A stretch of DNA of 64,000 bases, from contig NZ_SZUA01000001.1 of NCBI RefSeq assembly GCF_005239095.1, positions 1,035,049 to 1,099,048 on the forward strand, in the 5' to 3' direction. Below are positions 8,950-17,233 of this stretch, one piece after another. Both the position numbers and the translations under genes were made by a program. The notes below the pieces were generated by a model. It worked only from the letters and a program-made list of their open reading frames with translations, was not told the origin of the DNA and did not search any database. The stretch comes from Luteimonas gilva (GTDB lineage: Bacteria; Pseudomonadota; Gammaproteobacteria; Xanthomonadales; Xanthomonadaceae). Every line of letters begins with the position of its first letter. Within the stretch, counting starts at the first letter, position 1.

Positions 8950-9762
8950 TCAAGCGTAGGAATGCTCGGCATCGGGAAAACTGCCGTCGCGCACCGCGGC
9001 GACATAAGCGCGGACGGCGCCGTCGATGGAACCGCCCTGCGCCAGGAAATCCTTGACGAAGCGCGGGCGCCGGTGGCCGCTGTCCAGGCCCAGGAAATCG
9101 TGCAGCACCAGCACTTGGCCGTCGCAGCCGGGGCCGGCGCCGATGCCGATGGTGGGGACGGGAATTTCCCGCGTGATCGTTTCGGCCAGCGCCGAAGGCA
9201 CGCATTCGAAGACGAGCAATTGCGCGCCGGCGTCGGCGATGGCGGCGGCGTCCGCCCGCAATTTCTTGGCCGCGGCTTCTTCCCTACCCTGCACTTTGTA
9301 ACCACCGAAGCGCAGCACCGATTGCGGGGTCAAGCCGAGATGTCCGCAGACCGGAATCTCGCGTTCGACCAGGAAGCGGATCGTCTCCAATTTATGCCCC
9401 GCGCCTTCCAACTTGACCATTTGCGCGCCGGCTTGCAGCAGGCGCGTGGACGCTTCGAGCGCACGCTCGGGCGTCGCGTCGGACTGGAACGGCAGATCTG
9501 CGACCAGCAGCGCCCGCTTTAGCCCGCGCGCGACGCTGGCGGTGTGATAAGCGATGTCGTCGACCGTCACCGGCAAAGTCGAGTTGTGGCCTTGCGCGAC
9601 CATGCCCAGCGAATCGCCGACCAGGATCAAATCCGCGCCCGCGGCGTCGAACACGCGCGCGAAGCCGGCGTCGTAGGCGGTGAGCATCGCCAGCTTGTGC
9701 CCGGCGCGCTTGGCCGCGGCCAGATCCGGGATGGTCCAGGGTTTGTCGTCGTGGATGGCCAT
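8950..9762 (-). CDS. panB: 3-methyl-2-oxobutanoate hydroxymethyltransferase
   Basis: Transfers a hydroxymethyl group from methylene-tetrahydrofolate to ketoisovalerate, giving ketopantoate, the committed pantothenate step. The 270-residue TIM barrel has [54 protein letters not shown] and PTIGIGAG. Length and start fit the family. It is flanked by repeats: type A REP between it and folK, type B REP between it and panC. Confidence 0.97.
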   Translation of the reverse strand: MAIHDDKPWTIPDLAAAKRAGHKLAMLTAYDAGFARVFDAAGADLILVGDSLGMVAQGHNSTLPVTVDDIAYHTASVARGLKRALLVADLPFQSDATPERALEASTRLLQAGAQMVKLEGAGHKLETIRFLVEREIPVCGHLGLTPQSVLRFGGYKVQGREEAAAKKLRADAAAIADAGAQLLVFECVPSALAETITREIPVPTIGIGAGPGCDGQVLVLHDFLGLDSGHRRPRFVKDFLAQGGSIDGAVRAYVAAVRDGSFPDAEHSYA

Positions 9763-9847
9763 GTCGGCGAATGCGGTGGGGATGCGCGAAGCATAGCGCC
9801 TTGGCCCCGCTAGCGGCGCTCATCGGCACCGAACGAGGGTGCGGGTT

Positions 9848-9943
9848 TTTGTAGGAGCGGCTTTAGCCGCGAGCTTTTTCCTTCAAATCGCGACAGCGCA
9901 GCGAGTTCGGGGGAAAAGCTCGCGGCTAAAGCCGCTCCTACAA
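9848..9943. repeat. REP palindrome (type A) between folK and panB
   Basis: Two inverted arms of GTAGGAGCGGCTTTAGCCGC extended by GAGCTTTT, separated by about 30 bp. The arms begin TTTGTAGG and end CCTACAAA, giving a near-perfect large hairpin. It fills most of the folK-panB gap. Confidence 0.9.
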
Positions 9944-9957
9944 AGAGCGAAGCCGGG

Positions 9958-10449
9958 TCAGTCCAAGACGGAGATGCTGTCGGTCGGCAATTTCGCCAAA
10001 GCCTCCGCGACGGGCCCGACGCCGGGAATAGTCGCTTTCGGCGCGATCTCGGCCAACGGCATCAATGCGAACGCGCGTTCATGCAAACGCGGATGCGGCA
10101 GATGCAGGCCGGCTTCGTCGAGCACGGCGTCGCCGTACAGCAGCAAATCCAGATCCAGCGTGCGCGGGCCCCAGCGCCGGTCCGCGTCGCGTTCGCGTCC
10201 GTGCGCGCGCTCGATCGCCAGCAGGTGCGCGAGCAACTCCCGCGCGGGCAGCGCCGTCTCCAGCATCGCCGCTGCATTCACGAAATCGGGCTGGTCTTCC
10301 AGGCCCCAGGCCGGCGTGCGGTACAGCCGCGAGGCGCGCAACAAGCGGGTGCTCGGCAAGGCCTCGAGTTCGCCGAACGCGGCGCGCAGCGTCGCGGCGG
10401 CGTCGCCGACGTTGCCGCCGAGGCCGACGAAAGCGACGACCGGATTCAC
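9958..10449 (-). CDS. folK: 2-amino-4-hydroxy-6-hydroxymethyldihydropteridine pyrophosphokinase
   Basis: Folate pathway kinase acting on 6-hydroxymethyl-dihydropterin. The 163-residue protein carries the family signatures VAFVGLGGNVGD, LYRTPAWG and RWGPRTLDLDLLLYGD and ends in the usual PHPRLHERAFALMPL block. It starts with GTG at 10449, overlapping the pcnB stop by 4 nt (GTGA), so its translation is probably coupled to pcnB, the classic gammaproteobacterial pcnB-folK pair. Confidence 0.96.
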   Translation of the reverse strand: MNPVVAFVGLGGNVGDAAATLRAAFGELEALPSTRLLRASRLYRTPAWGLEDQPDFVNAAAMLETALPARELLAHLLAIERAHGRERDADRRWGPRTLDLDLLLYGDAVLDEAGLHLPHPRLHERAFALMPLAEIAPKATIPGVGPVAEALAKLPTDSISVLD

Positions 10450-11768
10450 GCGTTCGCGGACGGGCTGCGCCGGCGCCTGCGGCGGCGGCGGCGCGGCGTC
10501 GCTTCGCCTTCCCCTTCGAACAAATGCTCGTCGGACGAGCCGGATTCGTTCTCGCCGGACTGGAGTTGCGCGTCGCGCCAGAACGCCACGTCATCGGCGT
10601 GCTCTTCCGAAGCGCTCAGGCGCAGCACCAGGAAATCGTAGGCGGCGCGGAACTGCGGATGGCCCAGCAATCGCGCCACGCGCTTGCGTTGCGAGAAGCG
10701 CGACTGCAGCAGCCAGATTTCCTGCATCGGCTGCGAGAAGCGGCGCGGCAACGCGATCGTGGTCGCCTGGTGCAAGGTGACGCGGTCGGCGGCGCGGCGC
10801 TGCGCTTCGGCCGGGTGCACGCCTTGGTTCTGCAGCGCGATCAGCGCGCGGCAATAGGCCGGCCACAGCAGCACCGCGAACAGGAAGGCCGGCGACACCG
10901 GCTCGTCGTTGGCGACGCGCGCATCGGTCGCGCGCAAGCCTTGCAGCAGCATCCGCCGCAACGCGCCGCTGCGGTTGGCGGCCAACGCCGCGGCGGTTTC
11001 CGGCAGCAACGACGGCAGCAGGCCGTGCCGCTCCAAGCCTTCGAAGCCGGCGGCGGCGTGGCCGGACAGGAACAATTTCAGGCATTCCTCGAACAAGCGC
11101 GCCGGCGCGGCCTGCCCCAGCAACGGAGCCAGCTCGGGAATCGGCGCAGCCGTGGCCACGTCGATGCTGAAATCGAGTTTCGCCACCAGGCGGATCGCCC
11201 GCAGCATCCGCACCGGATCCTCGCGATAGCGTTCTTCCGGGTCGCCGATCAGCTTCAGCACGCGCGCTTCGACGTCCTGGTAGCCGCCGACGTAATCTCG
11301 CACCGAGAAATCCTCGATGGCGTAGTACAAGGCGTTGGCGGTGAAGTCGCGGCGGACCGCATCGTCTTCGATGCTGCCGTAGACGTTGTCGCGCACCAGG
11401 CGGCCGTCGTCCATTTGGCGGTCGCCGCTGCCGTCGTCGCTGTTGGCGCGGAAGGTCGCCACTTCGATGATCTCGCGGCCGAACACGACGTGGGCCAGGC
11501 GGAAGCGCCGGCCGATCAGGCGGCAATTGCGGAACTGCTGCTTGACCTGCTCGGGCGTGGCGTCGGTGGCCACGTCGAAATCCTTGGGATGGCCGCCGAC
11601 CAGCAGATCGCGGACCGCGCCGCCGACCAGATACGCCTGGAAGCCGGCGTCGCGCAGGCGGTACAGCACGCGCAGGGCGTTGGGACTGATGTCCTTGCGC
11701 GAAATGGCGTGCTGATCGCGGGGGATGATCCGCAAGGAAGTGGGGACGGTGTCGGCGGAATTGGGCAT
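10446..11768 (-). CDS. pcnB: Poly(A) polymerase I
   Basis: Adds 3' poly(A) tails that mark RNA for decay. The 440 residues begin with the nucleotidyltransferase head: AYLVGGAVRDLLVGGHPKDFDVATDATPEQ is the class II polymerase core with the DxD pair, followed by the RNA-binding neck (LKLIGDPEERYREDPVRMLRAIR). The C-terminus is Arg-rich (RRRRRRRRR-like), as in E. coli PcnB. Coupled by a 4-nt overlap to folK downstream. The start is ATG at 11768; a palindromic element with a minus-strand -10 lies about 50 nt upstream. Confidence 0.95.
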   Translation of the reverse strand: MPNSADTVPTSLRIIPRDQHAISRKDISPNALRVLYRLRDAGFQAYLVGGAVRDLLVGGHPKDFDVATDATPEQVKQQFRNCRLIGRRFRLAHVVFGREIIEVATFRANSDDGSGDRQMDDGRLVRDNVYGSIEDDAVRRDFTANALYYAIEDFSVRDYVGGYQDVEARVLKLIGDPEERYREDPVRMLRAIRLVAKLDFSIDVATAAPIPELAPLLGQAAPARLFEECLKLFLSGHAAAGFEGLERHGLLPSLLPETAAALAANRSGALRRMLLQGLRATDARVANDEPVSPAFLFAVLLWPAYCRALIALQNQGVHPAEAQRRAADRVTLHQATTIALPRRFSQPMQEIWLLQSRFSQRKRVARLLGHPQFRAAYDFLVLRLSASEEHADDVAFWRDAQLQSGENESGSSDEHLFEGEGEATPRRRRRRRRRSPSANA

Positions 11769-11816
11769 CAGGCGCTGGGGTTTCGATCCGGCCGGCTGCC
11801 CTGGTCGGCATCCGTT

Positions 11817-11837
11817 AGCTTGCTATACTAGCAAGCT
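11817..11837. promoter_or_regulatory. Palindromic divergent promoter of tRNA-Glu and pcnB
   Basis: Perfect inverted repeat with arms AGCTTGCTA and TAGCAAGCT around a 3-bp centre. The plus strand contains TATACT (11824-11829), predicting a start near 11836, followed by a GC-rich discriminator typical of stable-RNA promoters; the tRNA begins at 11884. On the minus strand TATAGC (11827-11822) predicts a start near 11815 for pcnB. A -35 box is not clear in either direction. Confidence 0.45.
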
Positions 11838-11883
11838 GCGCTGCATTCCCGGGCGCGCCGGCCGTCCAGCCGGTGATTCCTCC

Positions 11884-11959
11884 GCTCCCTTCGTCTAGAG
11901 GCCTAGGACGTGGCCCTCTCAAGGCTAAAACACGGGTTCGAATCCCGTAGGGAGCGCCA
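11884..11959 (+). tRNA. tRNA-Glu (anticodon CTC)
   Basis: A 76-nt cloverleaf with encoded CCA. The acceptor stem GCTCCCT/AGGGAGC, the T-arm ending GGGTTCGAATCCC and the D-arm GTCTAGAGGCCTAGGAC match tRNA-Glu. The anticodon stem TGGCC/GGCTA encloses loop CTCTCAA, so the anticodon is CTC (reads GAG). A strong terminator follows at 12004. Confidence 0.95.
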
Positions 11960-12003
11960 CTACGCGGACCCTTCCGCGGGAAGAGCCCGGCTCGGTCGGA
12001 TCT

Positions 12004-12037
12004 AAAAAAGCCTAGGCAGCGATGCTTGGGCTTTTTT
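12004..12037 (+). terminator. Rho-independent terminator after tRNA-Glu
   Basis: A 14-bp stem, AAAAAAGCCTAGGC with GCTTGGGCTTTTTT (two or three G-U pairs), around a 6-nt loop and ending in a T run. It is placed 45 nt after the tRNA. Confidence 0.85.
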
Positions 12038-12107
12038 GTTGGACTTGGGATGACAGCTCGGCGGTGGAGGCTAAACTAAGCGTTCCGGCTAGCAGAACGA
12101 TCCCGCC

Positions 12108-12431
12108 ATGCCCTTCGTCGTCACCGAAAACTGCATCAAGTGCAAATACACCGACTGCGTGGAGGTGTGTCCGGTCGATTGTTTCCACGAGGGGCCGAAT
12201 TTCCTGGTGATCGATCCGGACGAGTGCATCGACTGCACGCTGTGCGAGCCGGAGTGCCCGATCAACGCGATCTATCCCGAGGACGACGTGCCGGCGGGGC
12301 AAGAACAGTTCGTGGCCTTGAATGCGGAGCTGTCGAAAGCCTGGCCGGTGATCACCACGCGCAAGGACGGATTGCCCGACGCCAAGGATTGGGAAGGCAA
12401 GCCGGACAAGCTGCCGCTGCTGGAGCGCTAA
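12108..12431 (+). CDS. fdxA: 7Fe ferredoxin FdxA
   Basis: Small electron carrier with one [3Fe-4S] and one [4Fe-4S] cluster. The 107-residue protein has the cysteine pattern [17 protein letters not shown] at residues 9-25 and [18 protein letters not shown] at about 39-56, plus the acidic C-terminal extension seen in Azotobacter FdI-type ferredoxins. A TAAACT -10-like element lies near 12072. The stop overlaps the convergent lipoprotein gene by 4 nt. Its redox partner is not shown by the context. Confidence 0.96.
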   Translation: MPFVVTENCIKCKYTDCVEVCPVDCFHEGPNFLVIDPDECIDCTLCEPECPINAIYPEDDVPAGQEQFVALNAELSKAWPVITTRKDGLPDAKDWEGKPDKLPLLER

Positions 12432-12946
12432 CGCTTCTTCGGCTTCTTTTTGGCCTTGGGTTTGGCCTTCTTCTCCGGCTTCAGCTTCACCGGCACCCGG
12501 TATTTTTCGATCTCCAACGGCACGCGCTGCTCGAGCATCGCCAGCAATTCGTGCGCGGGCGCGCCGGTATCCGGCTTGCCGTCAGGCAATAGCGCGAAAA
12601 CGCGGGTGCGGACGACATCGCCGGGCTTCTCCAGCACGACCGGCTGAGCGCGGATCAGTAGCGCTTGGCCGCGGTAGCGGACCGTGTACAGGCCCATCAT
12701 CTGCGCGCGGCTTTCGTATTCCACGCCGGGCGTGCGGACCAGGATCTGGCCGACCGTGTTCCAGGTGTCGTTGGCGTTGTCGGCGACGACGAATTCGGCC
12801 GGCACGGGCGGCGGCACGACGGCCGGCGGCGGCGTTTCCTTGCGCGGGCCGTTGCAAGCGGCCAGCAGAAAAGCCGCCGCGATCGCGGCCGACCACGCGC
12901 CGCCCCGGGTCGCGCGCGCTTCGCGCTTGCCGGGGACGTGCGTCAT
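12428..12946 (-). CDS. Putative BamC-related lipoprotein (second single-domain copy)
   Basis: A 172-residue predicted lipoprotein: signal peptide to about residue 31 with lipobox LLAAC, a Pro-rich linker, one alpha/beta domain (about 50-125) and a very Lys-rich tail ([10 protein letters not shown]). The domain segment [20 protein letters not shown] aligns by eye with DDVFAKVGEVLAATSGVTVA of the gene just upstream, and both continue with a matching GxYxVxYxG stretch. The two genes therefore look like tandem paralogues of the helix-grip fold of BamC. Spacing is 19 nt, so it is likely cotranscribed with bamC and dapA. Function is inferred: outer-membrane protein assembly accessory. Not certain. 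Confidence 0.7.
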   Translation of the reverse strand: MTHVPGKREARATRGGAWSAAIAAAFLLAACNGPRKETPPPAVVPPPVPAEFVVADNANDTWNTVGQILVRTPGVEYESRAQMMGLYTVRYRGQALLIRAQPVVLEKPGDVVRTRVFALLPDGKPDTGAPAHELLAMLEQRVPLEIEKYRVPVKLKPEKKAKPKAKKKPKKR

Positions 12947-12965
12947 GGGGCTTGGCTCGGTCCGC

Positions 12966-13481
12966 TCAGTTGCCCAAACCGTTCTTGAGCGCCGCCATCA
13001 GCTTAGCCGGCGCTTCGCCCGTGGCCGGAAGGCCGCGCGGATCGACCGCGGAAACGTAGGTGCCGCCGCTGACCTGGGTGATGCGCACCAGAAACTTGCT
13101 GCCTTCGTAGTCGACGTCGTAAGTGCCCAGGATCTGCGCTTTGCTGGCGACGGTGACGCCGCTGGTCGCGGCGAGCACTTCGCCGACCTTGGCGAAGACG
13201 TCGTCGCGGGCGCCGGTGGTGCTGAAGCCGACCGGCGACGGCGCGTTCGGATTGCCGCGCTGCGCGGCCACCTGCGAAGCGGTCACGCTGGCCGGCAAGT
13301 TCATCGCGGTTTCGCTGCTAGGGCGGTCCAGGCCCGGCGGAATCTCCAGCGGACGTTCTTCGGCGCTGAGCTTGTAGGCTTCGTTGTCCTTGCGGAACCA
13401 ACGGCAACCGGAAGCGCCGACGACCGCCACCGCGAGCAAAGCCACGGCGAGGTAACGGAATGAAGCGGTGGTGTAGCGCAT
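12966..13481 (-). CDS. bamC: BamC/NlpB-like outer-membrane assembly lipoprotein (single helix-grip domain)
   Basis: A 171-residue lipoprotein with lipobox ASGC (Cys about residue 26). After the cysteine comes YKLSAEERPLEIPPGLDRP, which resembles the extended BamD-binding segment of E. coli BamC, then one helix-grip domain (about 90-150). E. coli BamC is 344 residues with two such domains, so this copy is half size. Position supports the name: bamC follows dapA in E. coli, and here the gene begins 16 nt after the dapA stop. The next gene downstream looks like a second single-domain copy. Confidence 0.78.
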   Translation of the reverse strand: MRYTTASFRYLAVALLAVAVVGASGCRWFRKDNEAYKLSAEERPLEIPPGLDRPSSETAMNLPASVTASQVAAQRGNPNAPSPVGFSTTGARDDVFAKVGEVLAATSGVTVASKAQILGTYDVDYEGSKFLVRITQVSGGTYVSAVDPRGLPATGEAPAKLMAALKNGLGN

Positions 13482-13497
13482 TCGGACTTTCTCCAGG

Positions 13498-14400
13498 TCA
13501 GGCCGCGAGCGGATCGCGGCAGGCGTTTTCTAGTTCGAGGACGGCGGCGGCGCAGCGCTCGGCGGCTGCCGTGTGCGTTGCGGACAAGGGCAACAGCGGC
13601 AGGCGCAGGCCATGGCCGATGCCCAGCCGCTGCAGCAGTGCTTTCAGCGGAATCGGATTCGGCTCCACGCCGAGGAAGTCGTAGACGGCGCGCATCCGCG
13701 CATCCCAGTCCTGCGCGGCGGCGTCGCCGGCGCGGGCCAAGTCGCACAGGCGCCGGAAAGCGCGCGGCAGCACGTTCGAGGCCACCGAGATCACGCCGTC
13801 GGCGCCGGCCAGGATCGCGCGGCAAGCGGTCGGGTCGTCGCCGCTGAGCACGGCGAAACCTTCTTCGCGCAGCGCCAGCCATTCGGCCATGCGCTCGGGT
13901 TCGCCGCGCGCTTCCTTGATGCCGACGATGCGTTCGTGCGCCAGCAGGCCGGCGACGCTTTGCGGCTGCAGATCGCAGCCGGTGCGGCCGGGCACGTTGT
14001 ACATCACCACCGGCAGCGCGCCGTCGTCGGCGATCGCGCGGAAGTGGGCTTCCAATCCGGCCTGGGTGGGACGCACGTACGGCGGCGTCACCACCAGCGC
14101 GAAGTCCGCGCCGGAAGCGGCGGCGCGGCGGGTTTGCTCGATCGTCTTGGCGGTATTGGAGTGGCCGGTGCCGGCCAGCACCGGGATGCGTCCGGCGATC
14201 TGCTCCACCGCCGCCCGCAGCAACGCGTCGTATTCCGCATCGTAGAGCGCAGCGGCTTCGCCGGTGGAACCGGCGACCACGACGGCCTGGGTGCCGCCGT
14301 CCAGCTGCGCCTGCAGCAGGCGGCGCCAGGCGTCCAGGTCGATTTCGCCCGACGCGGTGAAAGGCGTCGCCAGCGCGGTGATGCTGCCCGAAAGTCGCAA
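13498..14400 (-). CDS. dapA: 4-hydroxy-tetrahydrodipicolinate synthase
   Basis: Condenses pyruvate with aspartate semialdehyde on the lysine/diaminopimelate pathway. Motifs: [11 protein letters not shown] at the N-terminus, GSTGEAAAL (substrate loop), [10 protein letters not shown] with the catalytic Tyr, and [13 protein letters not shown] with the Schiff-base Lys. I chose TTG at 14400, which gives about 300 residues and the usual N-terminus and has AAGAG upstream; a GTG at 14463 would add 21 residues not typical of the family. Head of the dapA-bamC-lipoprotein unit and divergent from gcvR. Confidence 0.92.
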   Translation of the reverse strand: MRLSGSITALATPFTASGEIDLDAWRRLLQAQLDGGTQAVVVAGSTGEAAALYDAEYDALLRAAVEQIAGRIPVLAGTGHSNTAKTIEQTRRAAASGADFALVVTPPYVRPTQAGLEAHFRAIADDGALPVVMYNVPGRTGCDLQPQSVAGLLAHERIVGIKEARGEPERMAEWLALREEGFAVLSGDDPTACRAILAGADGVISVASNVLPRAFRRLCDLARAGDAAAQDWDARMRAVYDFLGVEPNPIPLKALLQRLGIGHGLRLPLLPLSATHTAAAERCAAAVLELENACRDPLAA

Positions 14401-14470
14401 GCGGAATGCTCTTCGTGGTGGCCCGCGCAAGGCCGCGCAGGCGTGGTGACCGAGGTTTTTCACATGTTAC

Positions 14471-14500
14471 TTGCGGCTTGAAAGCAGGGGCAAGTATGCT
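14471..14500. promoter_or_regulatory. Divergent dapA/gcvR promoter region
   Basis: Plus strand: TTGCGG (14471-14476), 18-bp spacer, TATGCT (14495-14500), start near 14507. Minus strand: CATACT (14498-14493) overlaps the same bases and could serve dapA. The plus-strand start supports translation of gcvR from TTG 14565 and argues against ATG 14496. Confidence 0.45.
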
Positions 14501-14564
14501 GGCAGCGGCCTCCGGCCCGAACCCGGGCTGCCGTTCATATCACTACGCTGCCGCGGACGCCGCC

Positions 14565-15131
14565 TTGACCGATTCCGATACCGCTCCCCGGCCCTCGCCG
14601 AACGAGAATTACCTGCTGATCAACGCCTATACGACGCACCCGCAGTCCCCCTTGCTGGGCGTGACGCGGCGCATCGCCGACAGCGGCTGCAATCTCGTCG
14701 ACACGCGCCTGAGCACGGTCGGGCGGGACGTTTCGGTCACGGCGCTGGCGGTGGGCTCCTGGGATTCGGTGGCCAAGCTCGAAGCCATGCTGACCCGGCT
14801 CGAGCGCGAGGAAGGCCTGAAACTGGTCTGGTACCGCACCGGGCCCAAGCCGGTGCAGTCCAATTTGTTGCCTTACGTGGTCGAAGTGGTGGCCTCGGAC
14901 AAGCCCGGCATCCTGTTCCAGCTGGCCGATTTCTTCGACCGCCAGGGCATCACCATCGAAAGCCTGCACTGCTCGCGCTACCGCGCGATGCAGACCGGCG
15001 CGGACATGTTCTCGGCGCAGCTGACCATCGGCGTGCCGGCCGACATGCACATCGCCGCGCTGCGCGACGATTTCCTCGAGTTCTGCGACCATCTGAACCT
15101 GGACGCGATCATGGACCCGATGAAGTTCTGA
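14565..15131 (+). CDS. gcvR: Glycine cleavage system transcriptional repressor-like ACT protein
   Basis: A 188-residue protein with two ACT domains (about 20-95 and 105-180: NYLLINAYTTHPQSPLLGVT; YVVEVVASDKPGILFQLADF). Length and layout match GcvR (190 residues in E. coli), which modulates GcvA control of glycine cleavage by protein contact. The start is set at TTG 14565 because a promoter ends at 14500 and the upstream reading (ATG 14496) is low in complexity. It is followed 48 nt later by bcp. No gcv genes are nearby, so the target is inferred only from the family. Confidence 0.85.
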   Translation: MTDSDTAPRPSPNENYLLINAYTTHPQSPLLGVTRRIADSGCNLVDTRLSTVGRDVSVTALAVGSWDSVAKLEAMLTRLEREEGLKLVWYRTGPKPVQSNLLPYVVEVVASDKPGILFQLADFFDRQGITIESLHCSRYRAMQTGADMFSAQLTIGVPADMHIAALRDDFLEFCDHLNLDAIMDPMKF

Positions 15132-15179
15132 GGAACGCGTGCAGGCTCCCGCTTCATCCGCAACGACAGGAACGCCACG

Positions 15180-15665
15180 ATGGCCAGCGCGATGATCGAT
15201 GTAGGCGACAAGGTCCCCAAGCTTCCGCCCCTCGCGCTGTCCAGCGGCCTGACGACCAAGATCTCCGATCACGCCGGCCACTGGCTGGTGCTGTACTTCT
15301 ACCCCAAGGATTCCACGCCCGGCTGCACCACCGAGGGCCTGGAGTTCAACGCGCTGCTGCCGAAGTTCAAGAAGCTGGACGCGACCGTGCTGGGCGTGTC
15401 GCGCGATTCGCTGAAGTCGCACGCCAACTTCTGCGCCAAGCAGGGCTTCAAGTTCGACCTGGTCAGCGATCCCGACGAAACTTTATGCAACGCGTTCGGC
15501 GTCATCCAGGAAAAGCAGCTGTACGGCCGCAAGTACATCGGCGTGGTGCGCAGCACTTTCCTGATCGATCCGAAAGGCCGCATCGCCCAGGCCTGGCGCA
15601 ACGTCAAGGTGCCCGGCCACGCTTTCGCCGTGCTCGACGCGCTGAAGGCGGCCCAAGACCAGTGA
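15180..15665 (+). CDS. bcp: Thioredoxin-dependent peroxiredoxin Bcp (PrxQ)
   Basis: Thiol peroxidase that removes H2O2 and organic peroxides. The 161-residue protein has the peroxidatic motif FYPKDSTPGCTTEG (Cys about residue 49). The E. coli resolving position five residues later (TTEG...C) is not a cysteine: FN follows, so a one-Cys or partner-resolved mechanism is possible. Other family motifs are VLGVSRDS and RSTFLIDPKGRI. The start ATG at 15180 has AGGA 8 nt upstream. The gcvR-bcp-phoH order is in one direction, broken by a hairpin repeat after bcp. Confidence 0.95.
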   Translation: MASAMIDVGDKVPKLPPLALSSGLTTKISDHAGHWLVLYFYPKDSTPGCTTEGLEFNALLPKFKKLDATVLGVSRDSLKSHANFCAKQGFKFDLVSDPDETLCNAFGVIQEKQLYGRKYIGVVRSTFLIDPKGRIAQAWRNVKVPGHAFAVLDALKAAQDQ

Positions 15666-15692
15666 GCAGCGGCCGCTCGCTCCGCACCGCTC

Positions 15693-15743
15693 TTGTGGGA
15701 GGGCCTTCAGGCCCGACAGTCGGGCCTGAAGGCCCTCCCACAA
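15693..15743. repeat. REP-like palindrome (type B) between bcp and phoH
   Basis: A nearly perfect 51-bp inverted repeat: TTGTGGGAGGGCCTTCAGGC and its complement meet at a GACAGTC centre. It is likely to form a strong hairpin in the transcript 30 nt after bcp. Confidence 0.88.
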
Positions 15744-15780
15744 AATCGACAAAACCGTTTCCACTCCGCAGGAAAGCCCG

Positions 15781-17178
15781 ATGACCAAAGGCAAGCGCAT
15801 CTACGTGCTCGACACCAACGTACTGATGCACGACCCGACCGCGCTGTTCAAATTCGAGGAGCACGACGTGTTCCTGCCGATGCAGGTCATCGAGGAGTTG
15901 GACAACGGCAAGAAAGGCACCTCCGAAGCCAGCCGCAACGCGCGCCAGGTCAGCCGCTTCATCAACGAGCTGATCGAAACCCAGGGCACCGACAAGATCT
16001 CCTCCGGCCTGACCTTGTCTCGCCCGAACGGTCTGCAATTGCGCGCCGCCGAAAGCATCGGCCGCCTGCAATTCCAGACCGGCGCGCTGGAAACGCGAAA
16101 GCGCGGCGACGACAAGATTCCCGACAACGACATCCTCAGCGCCATCGTCGCGCTCAAGCACGCCGATCCGGGCGTGCCGGTGGTGTTCGTTTCGAAGGAC
16201 ATCAACCTGCGCATCAAGGCGGCGATCGCCGGCATCGCTTCGGAAGATTACGAGAACGACCGCGCGCTCGACGATTTCAGCCTGCTCTACACCGGCGCCA
16301 ACGCGCTGCCGGAGGATTTCTGGCAGCGCCACGGCAAGGACCTGAAGTCCTGGACCGAGAAGGGCCGCACCTATTACGAAGTGAAGCCGGACGAGAACGA
16401 CGACTGGTTCCCGAACCAGTACCTGTACCTGCCCGGCGACGACGAAGCGGAAATGCGCGTCGTCAAGGTCGACGAGAGCAAGGCCACGCTGCAGATCGTC
16501 GACGACTACCGCGGCAACCAGCATGCGGTGTGGGGCATCACCGCGCGCAACCGCGAGCAGAACTTCGCGCTGAACGCGCTGATGGACCCGGAAATCGACT
16601 TCGTTACCCTGCTCGGCACCGCCGGCACCGGCAAGACCTTGCTCGCTTTGGCCGCAGGGCTCGCGCAGACGATGGACCAGCAGCGCTACCGCGAGATCAT
16701 CATGACCCGCGCCACGGTCAGCGTCGGCGAGGACATCGGCTTCCTGCCCGGCACCGAAGAGGAAAAGATGACGCCGTGGATGGGCGCGCTGACCGACAAC
16801 CTGGAAGTGCTGACCCACAACCAGGAAGGCGGCAGTTGGGGCCGCGCGGCCACCAACGATCTGCTCGCGTCCCGCATCAAGATCCGCTCGCTGAACTTCA
16901 TGCGCGGCCGCACTTTTCTCAATCGCTGGCTGATCCTGGACGAGGCGCAGAACCTCACGCCCAAGCAGATGAAGACGCTGATCACCCGCGCCGGTCCGGG
17001 CACCAAGATCGTCTGCCTGGGCAACGTCGAACAGATCGACACGCCTTACCTGACCGAAACCACTTCCGGCCTCACCTACGCCGTCGACCGCTTCAAGGGC
17101 TGGGCGCACAGCGCACACGTCACCTTGCGCCGCGGCGAGCGTTCGCGCTTGGCGGATTACGCTTCGGAAGTGCTGTAA
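15781..17178 (+). CDS. phoH2: PIN-domain PhoH family ATPase/ribonuclease
   Basis: A 465-residue fusion of an N-terminal PIN RNase domain (about 1-150: YVLDTNVLMHDP, acidic residues in EELDNGKKG and DNDILSAIV) with a C-terminal PhoH P-loop ATPase (about 235-460: LGTAGTGKTLLALAAGL Walker A; LILDEAQN Walker B; VCLGNVEQIDTPYL). This architecture (YlaK/PhoH2 type) is linked to RNA unwinding and cleavage. Start ATG 15781, preceded by AGGAAAG. It shares no obvious function with its neighbours. Confidence 0.93.
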   Translation: MTKGKRIYVLDTNVLMHDPTALFKFEEHDVFLPMQVIEELDNGKKGTSEASRNARQVSRFINELIETQGTDKISSGLTLSRPNGLQLRAAESIGRLQFQTGALETRKRGDDKIPDNDILSAIVALKHADPGVPVVFVSKDINLRIKAAIAGIASEDYENDRALDDFSLLYTGANALPEDFWQRHGKDLKSWTEKGRTYYEVKPDENDDWFPNQYLYLPGDDEAEMRVVKVDESKATLQIVDDYRGNQHAVWGITARNREQNFALNALMDPEIDFVTLLGTAGTGKTLLALAAGLAQTMDQQRYREIIMTRATVSVGEDIGFLPGTEEEKMTPWMGALTDNLEVLTHNQEGGSWGRAATNDLLASRIKIRSLNFMRGRTFLNRWLILDEAQNLTPKQMKTLITRAGPGTKIVCLGNVEQIDTPYLTETTSGLTYAVDRFKGWAHSAHVTLRRGERSRLADYASEVL

Positions 17179-17233
17179 GCCGGTTCGCAGCGCCTTGTAT
17201 TTTCTTGGCCCTTTTCGAATACGGGAACAATCC

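Noticed and set aside
10065-11831. 588-residue plus-strand reading frame opposite pcnB and folK
   Set aside because: Low-complexity antisense shadow; pcnB and folK are well supported on the other strand.
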